From NCBI GenBank assembly GCA_016785225.1, contig JAFBJZ010000107.1:1984001-2048000 (forward strand): a stretch of 64,000 bases of DNA, in the 5' to 3' direction. Positions 23,613-34,274 of the stretch are shown here, one piece after another (the first letter of the stretch is position 1; every line of letters starts with the position of its first letter). The stretch comes from Psettodes erumei. Lineage: Eukaryota; Chordata; Actinopteri; Pleuronectiformes; Psettodidae. The notes under the pieces were generated by a model that worked only from the letters and a program-made list of their open reading frames with translations, was not told the origin of the DNA and searched no databases. The position numbers were made by a program, and so were the translations under genes.

Positions 23613-26600
23613 GGTGGAGCGGGATGTGGCTCAATCAGACCCAGGAAACTAAAAAGCCACCCCACTGCAAACGACACCGGCTTCCAGGCCAAACCGCAGC
23701 CCTGTTAAAAAATAAATAAAGATGCGTGCCGAGGCCGGGCCGTCGGGAATGGGAAAGCGGCAGTAACGACTCGTGTCTCCGCCTCTTTTCCGTCCGTCTT
23801 CGCCGTGTTACACGATGCCTCCGTCACGTCGTGTAACGCTCCCGCTCCACGCGAAGGGAGACGCGCAGATGGACGGCAGCGAGGGATGGGCGAGACAACG
23901 CCAGACAGAAACGGAAAAGGTTGAAGGACGGAATTAGAGACAGACGGGGGGGCAAAGACAAAGTGACATGCACGCCAGACAGGCTCTCTGTGTCAGTCAT
24001 CACTTCAACACCGCAGCGCCGCAAACGACTGCAGAACACATGGTGCCGCTCCGCCTGCACAAAGGCCCATTATGGCCCCGCGCAGAGATGAAGCGCCACC
24101 GACTTCAAAACAAACAGCCGTACATGTGTACTTTTTGACAGCGGCTGCTCGTTTCGGGCGATGGATATCTCGGCGGGTCATCACGCGGGCGCCCGCGCGC
24201 GCGTCTCGGCCGCGGCAGCGTCAGGAAATTCCACGGGATGTTTTCAATAAGCACGGGCAGCGGCTGCCAGAGACCTGGCAAATGAAAACCTGCTGAGGCG
24301 CACCACAGAGCTGCAGCAGCACGACGCCTGCCCCCGCGGCGCGAGCACGGCAACCCCGCGTCGGGTTTTGCTCACGTGCGATTGGGCGACAGAGGCTTCA
24401 TGTGTTGGTGAGTGGAGGGAAAAAAACCCCAAACAGGACGTGTCTGCCAGGACGCCCGCTGCTGGCCCTGCCGCGTCCCAAAAGGGGGAAATCGTGATGC
24501 GCTCGCACTCGGCCTCGTGAGAGAAAGCTACGTCATGCCGCAGCGCGCGGCTGCGATTGGTCCCCATTGCATAACGCCGATAGTAATCGCGAACAGCAGT
24601 GACCACAGCGGGCGCTCGGCGACGGGATGAGAGACCGCGAGGAGACAGAGGGGGAGAGACGATGGAAAAGCTGAATAGAGTTCGATAAATATTCATCAGC
24701 GTCGCTCGCCTCAGCCAGAAAGAAACAGCCTGACACTCCCCGTTTCCCCATCTTTCCACTACGCCAGCTTCCTGGCTGCAGCTTCGCAGCTAACGGACAA
24801 ACACAAGGGTGGTATCAGTTTCCTCATCTCAGCTCTTATGAATTAGCCTATTTCGCGTAATAATCCTTTTTCTTTCTTTTTTTTTGTATTCTGTTTTTTC
24901 TGGGGGGCCCCTTGTAGCTCCAACCCATAAGAGGCGCTTCAGCCGCTGACTTCCTTCAGCTCGCTCACTTTGTCCAGAGACAGTTCAGAAAGACGCCGGC
25001 ACCTTCAGAGTCATTTCCTGCGTCTGAGTCACGTGGCCTTTGCCACGGCGCCGCCCCCTTTGGGGACGAGCGGCAGGACCAGAGCCAATTCGCTCAGAGA
25101 GAGGAGGGACATGAGCGCGGACTATGACCGAGTCTTCCGCCCCGCAGTCACTGGCGTAAATGCTGGACCCCCCCCAACAGTTGCTTTGTGTTGTGTTGTG
25201 TTAGTTAGCGTTGTGGCAGCGGCCTGCATTTTTTCTGCGAGGAAGCAGACAAGCGTTGAGCTGGGATGTGTGTTCCACTTCCTGTGTCGCCGTGCTGGCC
25301 TGGCTTAGTTATGAGAGCATTTTTTGGTTTATTGCCCGGCTGGTAGCGTAAAGTGTGTTTTGCTTCTTCTTTTTTCAGCGTTGCTCGAAGGCAAAAAGAA
25401 ATGTGACTGTAAATGTTGCTCAAAAGCTGCGAGCGACCGCTTTTTCGCTTCGCGCGCAGACGTTTTGACACGGTGCCAACAAAATATACTGAGGAAGGGA
25501 GTTTACTGATGAATTACAGGCTTACAGTAATATAAGACTCTAACTGCTGAAAATGTATTCTGAAGCGCCGGCTGAAATATGACTGTCGACCGCGCTGCCG
25601 CCGCGGACACCGTCTATATCGCAAAACCCTGGGCCCGGCGGCAGGCTCGGATGAGAGGGTGTTGCTGCTCGGTCAGCCTCTTTTTGTTTTTTGGGGTTTT
25701 TTTTGACGCTGCCTGGAGTAACCGTACCGCTCGCCGTTAATTACCTGCGAGTGAAGGCGAAGAGGCAAAAGCATTGTGGGTTTTTTTTGCACGTACAAGT
25801 GCTTGTGCCGCAGGAAGGCGAAGGTGTGGGTGTACGGCAAGGGGGGGGTGCTGGGAATTGAGGCGCTGAGCTGAGCAGAGATGGATTTCCTGCCTGAACC
25901 GGCTTTATACACACGTCGTATAGTTTAATTACAGCGCGAAAAAAAAGAAGAAAAAAAAAAACGTCCTGGATCGGACCACGACGCCGGTAACTCGAGAGGG
26001 CCGTGACCCGAGCGCTGCCCCGGCTCTTTCCCGACAGCGCTGTTTTCCTTCGGCGCTCTGGACCAGGTTCAGCCTGGAAGTGAGGGGTCCAGGGCAAAGG
26101 TAGCTGGAGCCCCCCCATTGGGAACACGAGATACAGACGCACAAACTCCCTTCCCACGCATCAAGCGGCACGCTACGAGCCCGCACGCGTCGCGCCGCAG
26201 CGACTTCAGAGACCTGACCACAAAGGTTGGATTTTACGCATCGCTCGTTCGCACATCGCTCTATCGCAAGCCCGCGTTTGGCCCGAAAAAAAAAAACGAC
26301 CGTAATACATCTCCCCAGGCTGTATTTATTTAAAAACGTGTCTGGATAATCTTAACCCTCGCACCTCCCGTCGCCAAAAATGTAATCACGCCGTGAGAAG
26401 AGCGCGCCGGGTGCCGGAGCGGGTCCCGGGGAAAATCCTGAGGAGCAGCGCGAGCGGCGCGCAGTCAGATTTCCGGGAGCCCTGGCCGCCACTTAATACA
26501 TCCTGGCATCGCCGGGATGATAAAATTTCACGGCTGGTTGCGGCCAACGGGAAACTGGGACCGGCGGGGACAGTTACAGGGCCGTAAAGACGTGAGTCAG

Positions 26601-27236
26601 CGTCCCAGAGACGGGAACGGGGAGAGCGGAGAAAGGGCGCTTTGTGATCGCGGCGTGGGCGAGACTTTATTCGGATTTATAAGGGCTTTTTGCAACTTTT
26701 TTTTTTTCCCCGGGGTAAAATCTGCATCTGGAGACGTGCATGGCATTTATCAAGCAGACGCGGCGGCCTGGGCTTTGTCATCGGAGACGCGGTTTGAGCC
26801 TCGCCAGTGAAGTGCGCACGCCTTCACGGGAGCACACGAGCTAATGGGGGTGGACGTGATAAGTGCGGTAGACAGATGTTCGGCTGGATTTACTATCACT
26901 GGGAGAGCACAGGAGGCGTAGATTGGTGCTGAGGAATAACCTGCATAAGCAGTGATAGTTATAATAATCATTTATAACGTTATAATAATCTATACTTCCA
27001 ATTGCGCGGCCATTAAACACTGTGCAGTTGATGCTACACCACGACGATGACGTTCTGTTCGATGTACATTAAATCCGCTGCGCTACTTTTACAAATATCT
27101 CAGTATTTGAGCCGTAGTATTCCTCTGCTGTATTCCCTGAGTATTTGTATTTTAAAGTCCCCAGGTTTTTTTTTTAACTGTAAAACTGTCCGTGTAGGAA
27201 CCCGGAGGGCAGCCCCAGTAACCAGGCGCATAATCA

Positions 27237-27275
27237 GACGCTAATCACTAATAGCTAATCGCTAATCACTAAGCA
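27237..27275. promoter_or_regulatory. Cluster of TAATC homeodomain-type motifs
   Basis: GCTAATCACTAATAGCTAAT then CGCTAATCACTAAG: a short imperfect tandem array giving three TAATC and further TAAT/CTAA cores within 40 bp. Confidence 0.3.
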
Positions 27276-27532
27276 CGAGTCCACCCCCCGCCTCCGCTCC
27301 TTCGTGTGCGCGAACGTGGCCCTTGTTGCCCCCCCCTGTGCTTGCTGTACGCACGCACATGCACGCGCTGCACGTTGCCCGTGTTTACGCGCAGGCCGTA
27401 ACTGTAATGGTTCTCATCACTTCACACTAGCTGTCGCTCCGCTCTCGCGCAGCGCTGCGGCCCGTCGGTGACCTGACACACGTGCTGGCCTCCCGTGGAT
27501 CCAGGCCGGGTCGGACGCGCGGGGGGGGGCTG

Positions 27533-27560
27533 ACACACACACACACACACACACGCACGC
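27533..27560. repeat. (CA)n microsatellite
   Basis: CA tract ending in CACGCACG. Confidence 0.95.
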
Positions 27561-27697
27561 TCGCAGCTGCTTTACTGAAGGGCAATTATTCAAAGGAGGC
27601 AGGAACAGGTTTGAACGGTAAAATGTGCCTGTCTTATTAGGCTCAACAAGTCCCCGTTGGTTCGCTTCAATTTCCCAAAATGAACCATAAATGCAGG

Positions 27698-27698
<1 letters not shown>

Positions 27699-27729
<31 letters not shown>
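27699..27729. repeat. (CT)n microsatellite
   Basis: Uninterrupted CT tract. Confidence 0.97.
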
Positions 27730-27731
<2 letters not shown>

Positions 27732-29109
27732 CATCTGTTCGCGACTGCCCCTCGTCCGGTCGTTCTCGAGAAGACGCTTTTCTGCACGTGACTTTTGCCG
27801 TGAAGAAAAAGGCGGAAACCAGCGCGGCACCCGGACACGTGAACGTTATGACACTGGTTGTGACTTCAGGCCACAGCGACAGCAATTGGCCAGCCTGGTC
27901 ACATGATGTTTGATTGGCCTTACGCGGTTTCGCCATGTAGATACTTCGCCGATGGAACTGTGCTTGGGGTTTTGAAAGCTCACACCCGGGGAGGAGACGC
28001 AGCGGCACTGGGTCACGCTGCACCTGGGAACGCCATCAACCCCGGCCGCTCCGTCGGAGCGCGTAAACGCCAGGGTTACACAAACACTGAACGGGGCTCT
28101 GACTGGTGCGACGGCCATAAAGCAGTTTACTCAGGTGTCCTTGAGGGACACGGCCGCGTCACGGCAGGTGCGCTGCTCAGGGCCCAAGGACGTGGCGTTC
28201 GCTCTCCAGGAAGCTGCGAGGCCACGCGGTTAGCAGCGCAGGAGGAAAACATCGCTGTCTGTTCTGAGTTTAAAAAAAAAAAAAAAAGCTTGTGAAGGGC
28301 TGCTGGTCGTCTGCTTCACGTCACCTGACAACATCTCGAGGCTCAGCCACGTACACGGTCACACACTTATCCACACGGTGTTTCTTGGCTCGGCAACATG
28401 ACACTTCTGCACACTGGCCTGCCACGCGTTCAGGCCAGGCGGCCGCCCAGCGAAACGACCTATGGAGGCAAGGGGGATGTGGACGCAGGGGCCCCAGCGA
28501 GAGTTACTTGGCTTTATTTGTATACAAGTCACGCAACCGCACTCTTGCAAGTGATCAAATGTAACAAAATGATGCTCGGCGCTCTCAACAAAAACAAAAA
28601 CTGGCTGGCTCCTCGTCAATCTTATTCCCCTAAGAAAACCCCCCCAAAACAACAGGGTCATATCATATCATCCGCCGTTCGGCTTGTAATAGGAAACATG
28701 GCTGGTTTTCACTGCCTTTGCTCGTCTCCGCTCCAACTGCTGAATGCCTTTTTTAGCCTCAGGAGTTGGACGGGGGTTCGCTGGCTCGCCAGAGGTTCCC
28801 ATTACTTTCACTGTTTCATAAACACGGCGTGTAACAGGAGAAGGACGCATCATCAGCCCCTCTTTCTTCATCTATCTGCACTTCAGTGAAACAACGAAAA
28901 AAAAAAACCTTATTATTATCGTTACCGCGCAAATTCATACCTCTGTAATAGTCAGAGGACATATGCTACCTTCACGCAAACGCACGCGGCAGCTGGATGG
29001 TGCAACGGCGGCCTCGTCCAAACAGTGCAAAGAGCAGAGGGAGCAGAAAAAGGCAAAAAAAATGCTCAGAGGAAGGAACCAGGCATTCAGCATTAATCAT
29101 ACACTGTGG

Positions 29110-29114
29110 CACAC

Positions 29115-29147
<33 letters not shown>

Positions 29148-29149
29148 CC
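29110..29149. repeat. (CA)n microsatellite
   Basis: CA tract with a CGC interruption and two CCC interruptions. Confidence 0.94.
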
Positions 29150-29470
29150 CCAGAGGCGGTACCACCCATTTTCTAGACACACAAACACAGACGCACAGTC
29201 GTACAGTAAACAGACGCGTGGACACCCACCCACCACCTGTTTCTGTGGGCACCGCGCTTACGTGTGTGCGTACGTGACGCGCACACGCGCGCGGGCGGGG
29301 GTGGGAGGTGGTGGTGGTGGGGGCACGCATCCCTCGGGACACACTGCACCATTCAGGAAACATTAGCAGCATTAGCCAGGAATGCTAATTGAAACAAACA
29401 GCTCATGGTTTCTTCATTTCTGAGGTGGGAGCTGGCCGTAATTGAGACTTCTGTGCACGTGTGTGCCTGC

Positions 29471-29481
29471 ACGCACGCACG

Positions 29482-29532
<51 letters not shown>

Positions 29533-29569
29533 GCACGCACGCACGCACACGCACACGCACACGCACACA
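29471..29569. repeat. Compound (CACG)n-(CA)n-(CACG)n array
   Basis: A CA core flanked by ACGC units and ending in GCACAC units, about 100 bp in all. Confidence 0.95.
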
Positions 29570-29724
29570 TTTTCCATGCCAGAGATCTGGGAACCATTGT
29601 ACACCATTATTGTCCTGCTTTTTCTCCAGTTTTGCTTTCAAACACAAAAGAAGGAGCAAATTGTTCACCATAAACACACATTAGCGCTGACAGAGTCATT
29701 GTGCTCGACCAAAGCAAACCCGAG

Positions 29725-29747
29725 CTCTCTCTCTCTCTCTCTCTCTC
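29725..29747. repeat. (CT)n microsatellite
   Basis: Uninterrupted CT tract, 225 bp from the end of coding exon b. Confidence 0.95.
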
Positions 29748-29972
29748 CAAGGTTAAACACACACTCTCGGCTCCAGTCAGCTCCTCAACTAATGCAAAAT
29801 AGGGATCCAAGTTACGGTTGATGGATTCTGACGTTATCTGGCCTGGAGTCAGAGAGACGTCCCATAACCGGCAGGTCAAAGGTCAGCTGACGTAGCCGCC
29901 TGTCGTGTCCCAGGGCGAGAAACCAAAACCCATTCCTGCGCATCCCCTGGGCAGCGTTTCGTTCTCCCTTAC

Positions 29973-30147
29973 CTGCGCCAAAAGCAAAAAAGTAGGTCTG
30001 GTTGGGATTCCTCTGCAGCAGGGCGGACACGCGGCGAGCCATCCGCTCGTTGCGTTTGTAGATGAGCTCCTGGCGGAAGTAGCTGTCGATCTGCTGCGCC
30101 GTCATGCGGTCGTGAGCCGGCAGGGAGCTGTTGATGAAGTGAGGCAG
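29973..30147 (-). CDS. trabd2b: TIKI-family Wnt protease (TRABD2B-like), coding exon b
   Basis: This exon is 175 nt. It opens in phase 0 after CCCTCAG (acceptor AG at 30148-30149) with LPHFINSSLP and ends in FFAFGAG with one base of the next codon, donor G/GTAAGG at 29973/29972. It carries the family signature SYFRQELIYKRNERMARRV, a basic helical stretch strongly conserved among TIKI proteins, followed by NPNQTYFFAFGAG. NSS and NQT are possible N-glycosylation sites. The terminal GAG supplies the first residues of the second GX2H motif (GAGH), whose His sits in the next exon 12.9 kb away. TIKI enzymes belong to the TraB/PrgY clan, where two GX2H motifs are proposed to bind the metal. The frame joins exactly to 34128-34274 on one side and 17020-17116 on the other. 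Confidence 0.94.
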
Positions 30148-30292
30148 CTGAGGGAGCGAGGGCGGCGGAGAGAGAAGTCGTTATTTTATTTATTTATTTA
30201 TTTTTTTTAAAAACCTTCCAGTGAAAATCCACAGCAGCAAATGTGAATTCATAATATGAAGCAGGCGAAAAAGACGGAGGGGGAGAGAGGGA

Positions 30293-30315
30293 AAGAGAGA
30301 GAGAGAGAGAGAGAG
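30293..30315. repeat. (AG)n microsatellite
   Basis: AG tract 146 bp upstream of coding exon b in transcription direction; as read on the transcript it is a (CT)n pyrimidine tract. Confidence 0.95.
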
Positions 30316-32309
30316 GGGGCGTCGAGTGAGTCGAGACGGAAAAGAGGGGAGAGAGGCGAATGAGGGCGTCGGCCAACGGACTGGCTCGAGACCTGGCAGC
30401 GCGGGAGTGTTTGTGACGCGAAGTGACCAACGGACGGCTCGGCTGCTTCATGAACGAGGAAGCGCCAGTGAATGGGAGACAGGGGGGGGCGGGGAGTGGG
30501 GGTGGGGACGGTGTCTGCGAAGTGCACGAGCGGGGGGGCCCGGTCTGTCCATGGGCGCAAGGGTTTGGTTGGCACATGACGGGGAGCGGGGTCGGCATCC
30601 CCTGTCAGCACACACACACACACACACTTTCACGTCCTCTCACAACATATTCGCCATTTCTGGTTCTTCCTCTCGATAGGCAATAAAATCAGCTTTTATT
30701 CAGCCCCGTAGAGTCTGAGGTCCGTTGGTCTACGATGTGCCAGATTACCACGGCATACTAAAACCTCTGAAAACTCTCACGTTAAGAGCCGCGTAATTCC
30801 CAATCTGAGTTGATGGGAAACCTTTGGGGTTTGTAAAAGCTCGACGTAACGCGTGGCTTCTGAGCGGATGGGCGCACCGCCTTCACGGGGGTTGTTAACG
30901 CCTCCCTCACCTTCCTCCGTCGGTGTCCCCCCTCCCCCATGCCAACCGCGAGCATGAACACCCGGCCGGCGCTCCGTTCTCCCCCAAGGCGGAAAAAATG
31001 AAATGACGGGGGGACGGGAGACACCGGGGTTTTTGTTTTGTTTTGTCTTGGGTATTTTTTCATTAAGTTTAAGTTTTGCGGTATGCCTTTGTGTCTCCGT
31101 GTGCGGCTGGGCGCGCACATGCAGATGTGTTTAATCTGGAACCGTATTCGAGTGTGGCCAGAACACACACACGTCACCGTCTACAACTCAGTCACGAGTC
31201 GACACAACGGCAGAGCAGCTGCAAATAGTGCATAAATCAGTGGGTGCGTGCGGCATCTAAATACAGAATACATGGGGAGGATTTATTGTACCACATGCGA
31301 ACAAGGTGCTGCTCACCAGCATCTGTCCCGGATCCGTGTCGGACGTGTTTTCTTTCACTCCCCCCCGCCGCTCTGCCTGTTTCGCATAAGGGTTCGACCC
31401 GGCGCCTACGCCGGGTACCTGTTCCTGTCGTACGTGATGAAAGGGCAGGTTTTCGCACGCCGCGGCCTCTTTCCGGGTCGCGGCGGAGCTCAGCTGCGCA
31501 CGTCGGGTGAAGCGTGAGATCTGGTGAACGGCCTCGCGGGAAATGAAAATCTTTCACACATTTCGCATCAGACATGCGCGGCGTCAGCTCATGCCAGCGC
31601 GTAGGACGGCCCGGCCGGCTTTGAGTGCAGCTTTTTTTTTTTTTCAAACCACACGTCATCTGAAATTGTCGAAAGTAGTGTCCGCGACCGGAAATTGTTC
31701 AAGCAAATAAAAATCCTTACTTTTAACGTGAGAAAGACGAGAAACCCAGATTTTTTTTTTTTTGCTTGTAACCTAAGGATGCTTCCCACCGCAGCTCGTG
31801 TTTACTCACATTTGGCACGTCAGCGGTTGCTAATTTCAAGAGCCTGATTGAATCCAAATGGTTTGTGCGACACAAACCACAGTACTTGTCTTACACGTCT
31901 ACGTACAGTAACCTAGAGGGAAAAGAAAGGCACATTCACACAGATATCCGTAGCCCGGGGGCCTTGGACAGACGGCGCGTTTTTTTTTTTTTTTTTTCAG
32001 GGTGATTGACCCGGGCTCATCCACACTGACTGGGCGTCATCCTCAAAGAAGTTTAAGGAGCGGGAGCGCGCCGTCGTGGCCCTGACGAGTTCGGGAGAGA
32101 GCGCGGGCGTCTGGCGACGGGAGGAAAGAGAGCGTTCGGAGCTGGGAGCGAGGCGGCGGACGGAGATAAGTTATCTCAGGAAAGGCCATTAGCTGCTCCC
32201 CGTCCCAACCTGCGCAGGAAATGCGGAGCGACAGCGAGATATTTCCTCCCTTCCTCACCACCGGTGCCTCTCGGCGCTCCCTCGCTCAGCGAGCCTGTCC
32301 TGCCAGGAA

Positions 32310-32560
32310 TTTTCTCTTCTGTTCTCTCTTTTTCCTCCCTGATTTGGCCCTTTGAAGTTTCTTCTTTTTTTTCCTCTTTTCTAATTTCCTTTCCCTTTCT
32401 TTCCCATTTTCTCTTCCCTTTCAATTTTGTTGACTTTCCATTTTGCCATTTTGTTTCTTTTCCATTTCATTTCATTTCCGTTTTGTTTTTTTTTCACCTT
32501 TTCTTTTCCACTGCTTTTCTTTTTCTTTTTTGCTCTCCTTTCTTTTCCCTTAGTATCAAA
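32310..32560. repeat. Long pyrimidine-rich stretch (TTTTCC-type)
   Basis: About 250 bp composed mainly of T and C with irregular TTTTCC and TTTCATTT units. Confidence 0.85.
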
Positions 32561-34127
32561 CCATAGAAACATTACTGCATGATATTAGAAATAATTGAGG
32601 GAACGTAGTCAGTTCCTGTGCAAACATCATAAATAATGGAGCTAAATTTCGCTTTAAATTTGATTTGAATTCTTTGTGCGGGCCATATCAAGCCAAAACA
32701 AATGCAGGTAACTTTCCTTTAAAGTTTTTTTTAAAATTGCCCTTTATTATTTCATCAGATTACTGCCTTCTTACCTTCTTTCTCCTCATGTTACCCCCCC
32801 CCATCTCACTTTGTGTCCCTGATGGATGTGGGACCAGTTGAGTGTTGAAACACATTAACCTGTCTCGCACATACTCTGCCGGGTCGAGTTCTGGGGCCCC
32901 AACCTCGTCCTTGTTCTAATGTGATGAAGATTGAGCTGGGAGAGCATCGGGGGTTGTTGGAGGCCTCCTCTGGATTAGGTCTGATCTGTCAGAAAACACC
33001 TGCTCTTTTAACTCACACACACACACACAGACCTGCTATAGATCACCAGGCTGCAGAAGCAGGCACCGGTGTCAGGCGTCTGATTGCTCTAACATGTGCC
33101 GGGGGGGACGTTAATACACATTATCGTGACGCGAGGAGCAGGGGCGATTCCGGCGTGATTTAAAACGTCCTGGCAGGAGGCAACTTCAGCCACGACCGCG
33201 GGCGAAACCGTGGCTAACGAGCTCGTCGCGGACGGACGGACGGAACAGGGGTGAGCCGAGTGTGGCGAGCGCTTTCCCGGCGCGCGCTTTTTCCCCGTGC
33301 GCTCGCGTCCCCGGTGGAAATGATGTACGATCTCTGCAGAGGAGCGGCGAGTTGAGGTTGCACGGTGGGTTGCGCGAGGTTAAATGGGACTTGAGGATAA
33401 GCGAGGGAAGTTGACGCAGAATAATTGACTCATGAGAGGGCGGGCGAGTCTGAATTGGGTGGTGGGGATGGAGCAAGAGCGTGCCTGTGTGTTTAATATG
33501 TATTTGAAGCCGCCTTTCGACAGGGAGCGGAGCTGGGTGCGAAGACGGACGGGCAGGCCATCACAGGAGGAGAGCGCGGCCTATGTTAGGAAACACAAAC
33601 TTAGGGGAGGTCACATGGTGCGTTCACGGCCGAGTGCAGAGCTATTAAAGTGTCAGACTCTCAAGTAACTTGAGGTTGAGGGGGATTAATATGGCAACGT
33701 GCAGTTCTGCGGAATTGATGTGCAAGCCTAAAAGTCTGAGGTGACGATAGCGTAATGGCAGAGAAGTGGGTATCGGGCGGCTGCCAACTCACATCGAGGG
33801 TCTGACAGATTTGGGTTTTTCAACACCGTCGCAGATGTTTTTTGGACCGACGCTGCGAGGGGCTGCTGCTTTATGTAAATGTTTTACTGTGCTGGAAACC
33901 CATGACGGGTTTGGATTCAAGGACACAAAACAAAGTGACAAAAAATTCACTTTCGGACCAAGAAGCACCAGACCTCGGGAGCGATCTCTTTGAGCGCGCG
34001 CCGTCTTGCGCTCCTCGTCCGCTGTAGGAAATCTGAGGACGGGCGTAAAAAAGACCAGAAAAAAACATCGCAAGAAGGTTAGTCAGGAGGAGCCCCCTTT
34101 TGCAGCAGCGAGGAGAAGGAGACGGAC

Positions 34128-34274
34128 CTGCGAGGTGTCGTGGTTGAAGATGATGGAGCTGAGGTCGCCGCAGTTGTAGTGCGTGATGAGGTCCTCGGTG
34201 GTGTAGGAGCCCTGCAGGCTGCCCGCTCGGACGCCCTCGTGCTGCAGCAGCGTCTGGTTCAGGGCGAACAGCAC
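34128..34274 (-). CDS. trabd2b: TIKI-family Wnt protease (TRABD2B-like), coding exon a, first in this window
   Basis: This 147-nt exon encodes 49 residues starting VLFALNQTLLQHEGVRAGSL and ending IIFNHDTSQ. The acceptor is a pyrimidine-rich tract followed by CAG at 34275-34277 (minus), and the donor is CAG/GTCCGT at 34128/34127. It enters and leaves in phase 0. The peptide is the central TIKI segment known from vertebrate TRABD2A/B, including the TTEDLI and HYNCGDL blocks. NQT is a possible N-glycosylation site in the lumenal/extracellular domain, and the Cys of HYNCGDL is probably in a disulphide. TIKI proteins cleave the N-terminal residues of Wnt ligands at the cell surface. The exons before it (signal peptide, GTIH metal-binding motif) were not found between 34275 and 64000, so the gene is cut by the window edge. 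Family assignment is near certain; paralogue B over A rests on the C-terminal exons. Confidence 0.93.

Larger units (their letters stand above)
17117..29972 (-). other. trabd2b: Large intron between exon b and exon c
   Basis: A 12.86-kb intron, GTAAGG...CTTTAG, splitting the codon for the second Gly of the GAGH motif. No internal coding exon was recognised. It has several CpG-rich stretches, microsatellites (17684-17726, 23047-23090, 23571-23611, 27533-27560, 27699-27729, 29110-29149, 29471-29569) and a strong enhancer-like block at 22590-22960. Confidence 0.75.
30148..34127 (-). other. trabd2b: Intron between exon a and exon b
   Basis: A 3.98-kb intron, GTCCGT...CCTCAG. It contains an (AG)n run (30293-30315), a long pyrimidine-rich stretch (32310-32560) and a short CA repeat (33012-33030). 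No coding exon was recognised. Confidence 0.75.

Noticed and set aside
28398..28889. A 163-codon plus-strand open frame in the large intron.
   Set aside because: No family resemblance and no supporting signals; low-complexity and Cys/His patches look incidental.
29812..30105. A minus-strand open frame reading past the exon b donor.
   Set aside because: Residues after FAFGAG come from intron sequence; the GTAAGG donor joins precisely to exon c.
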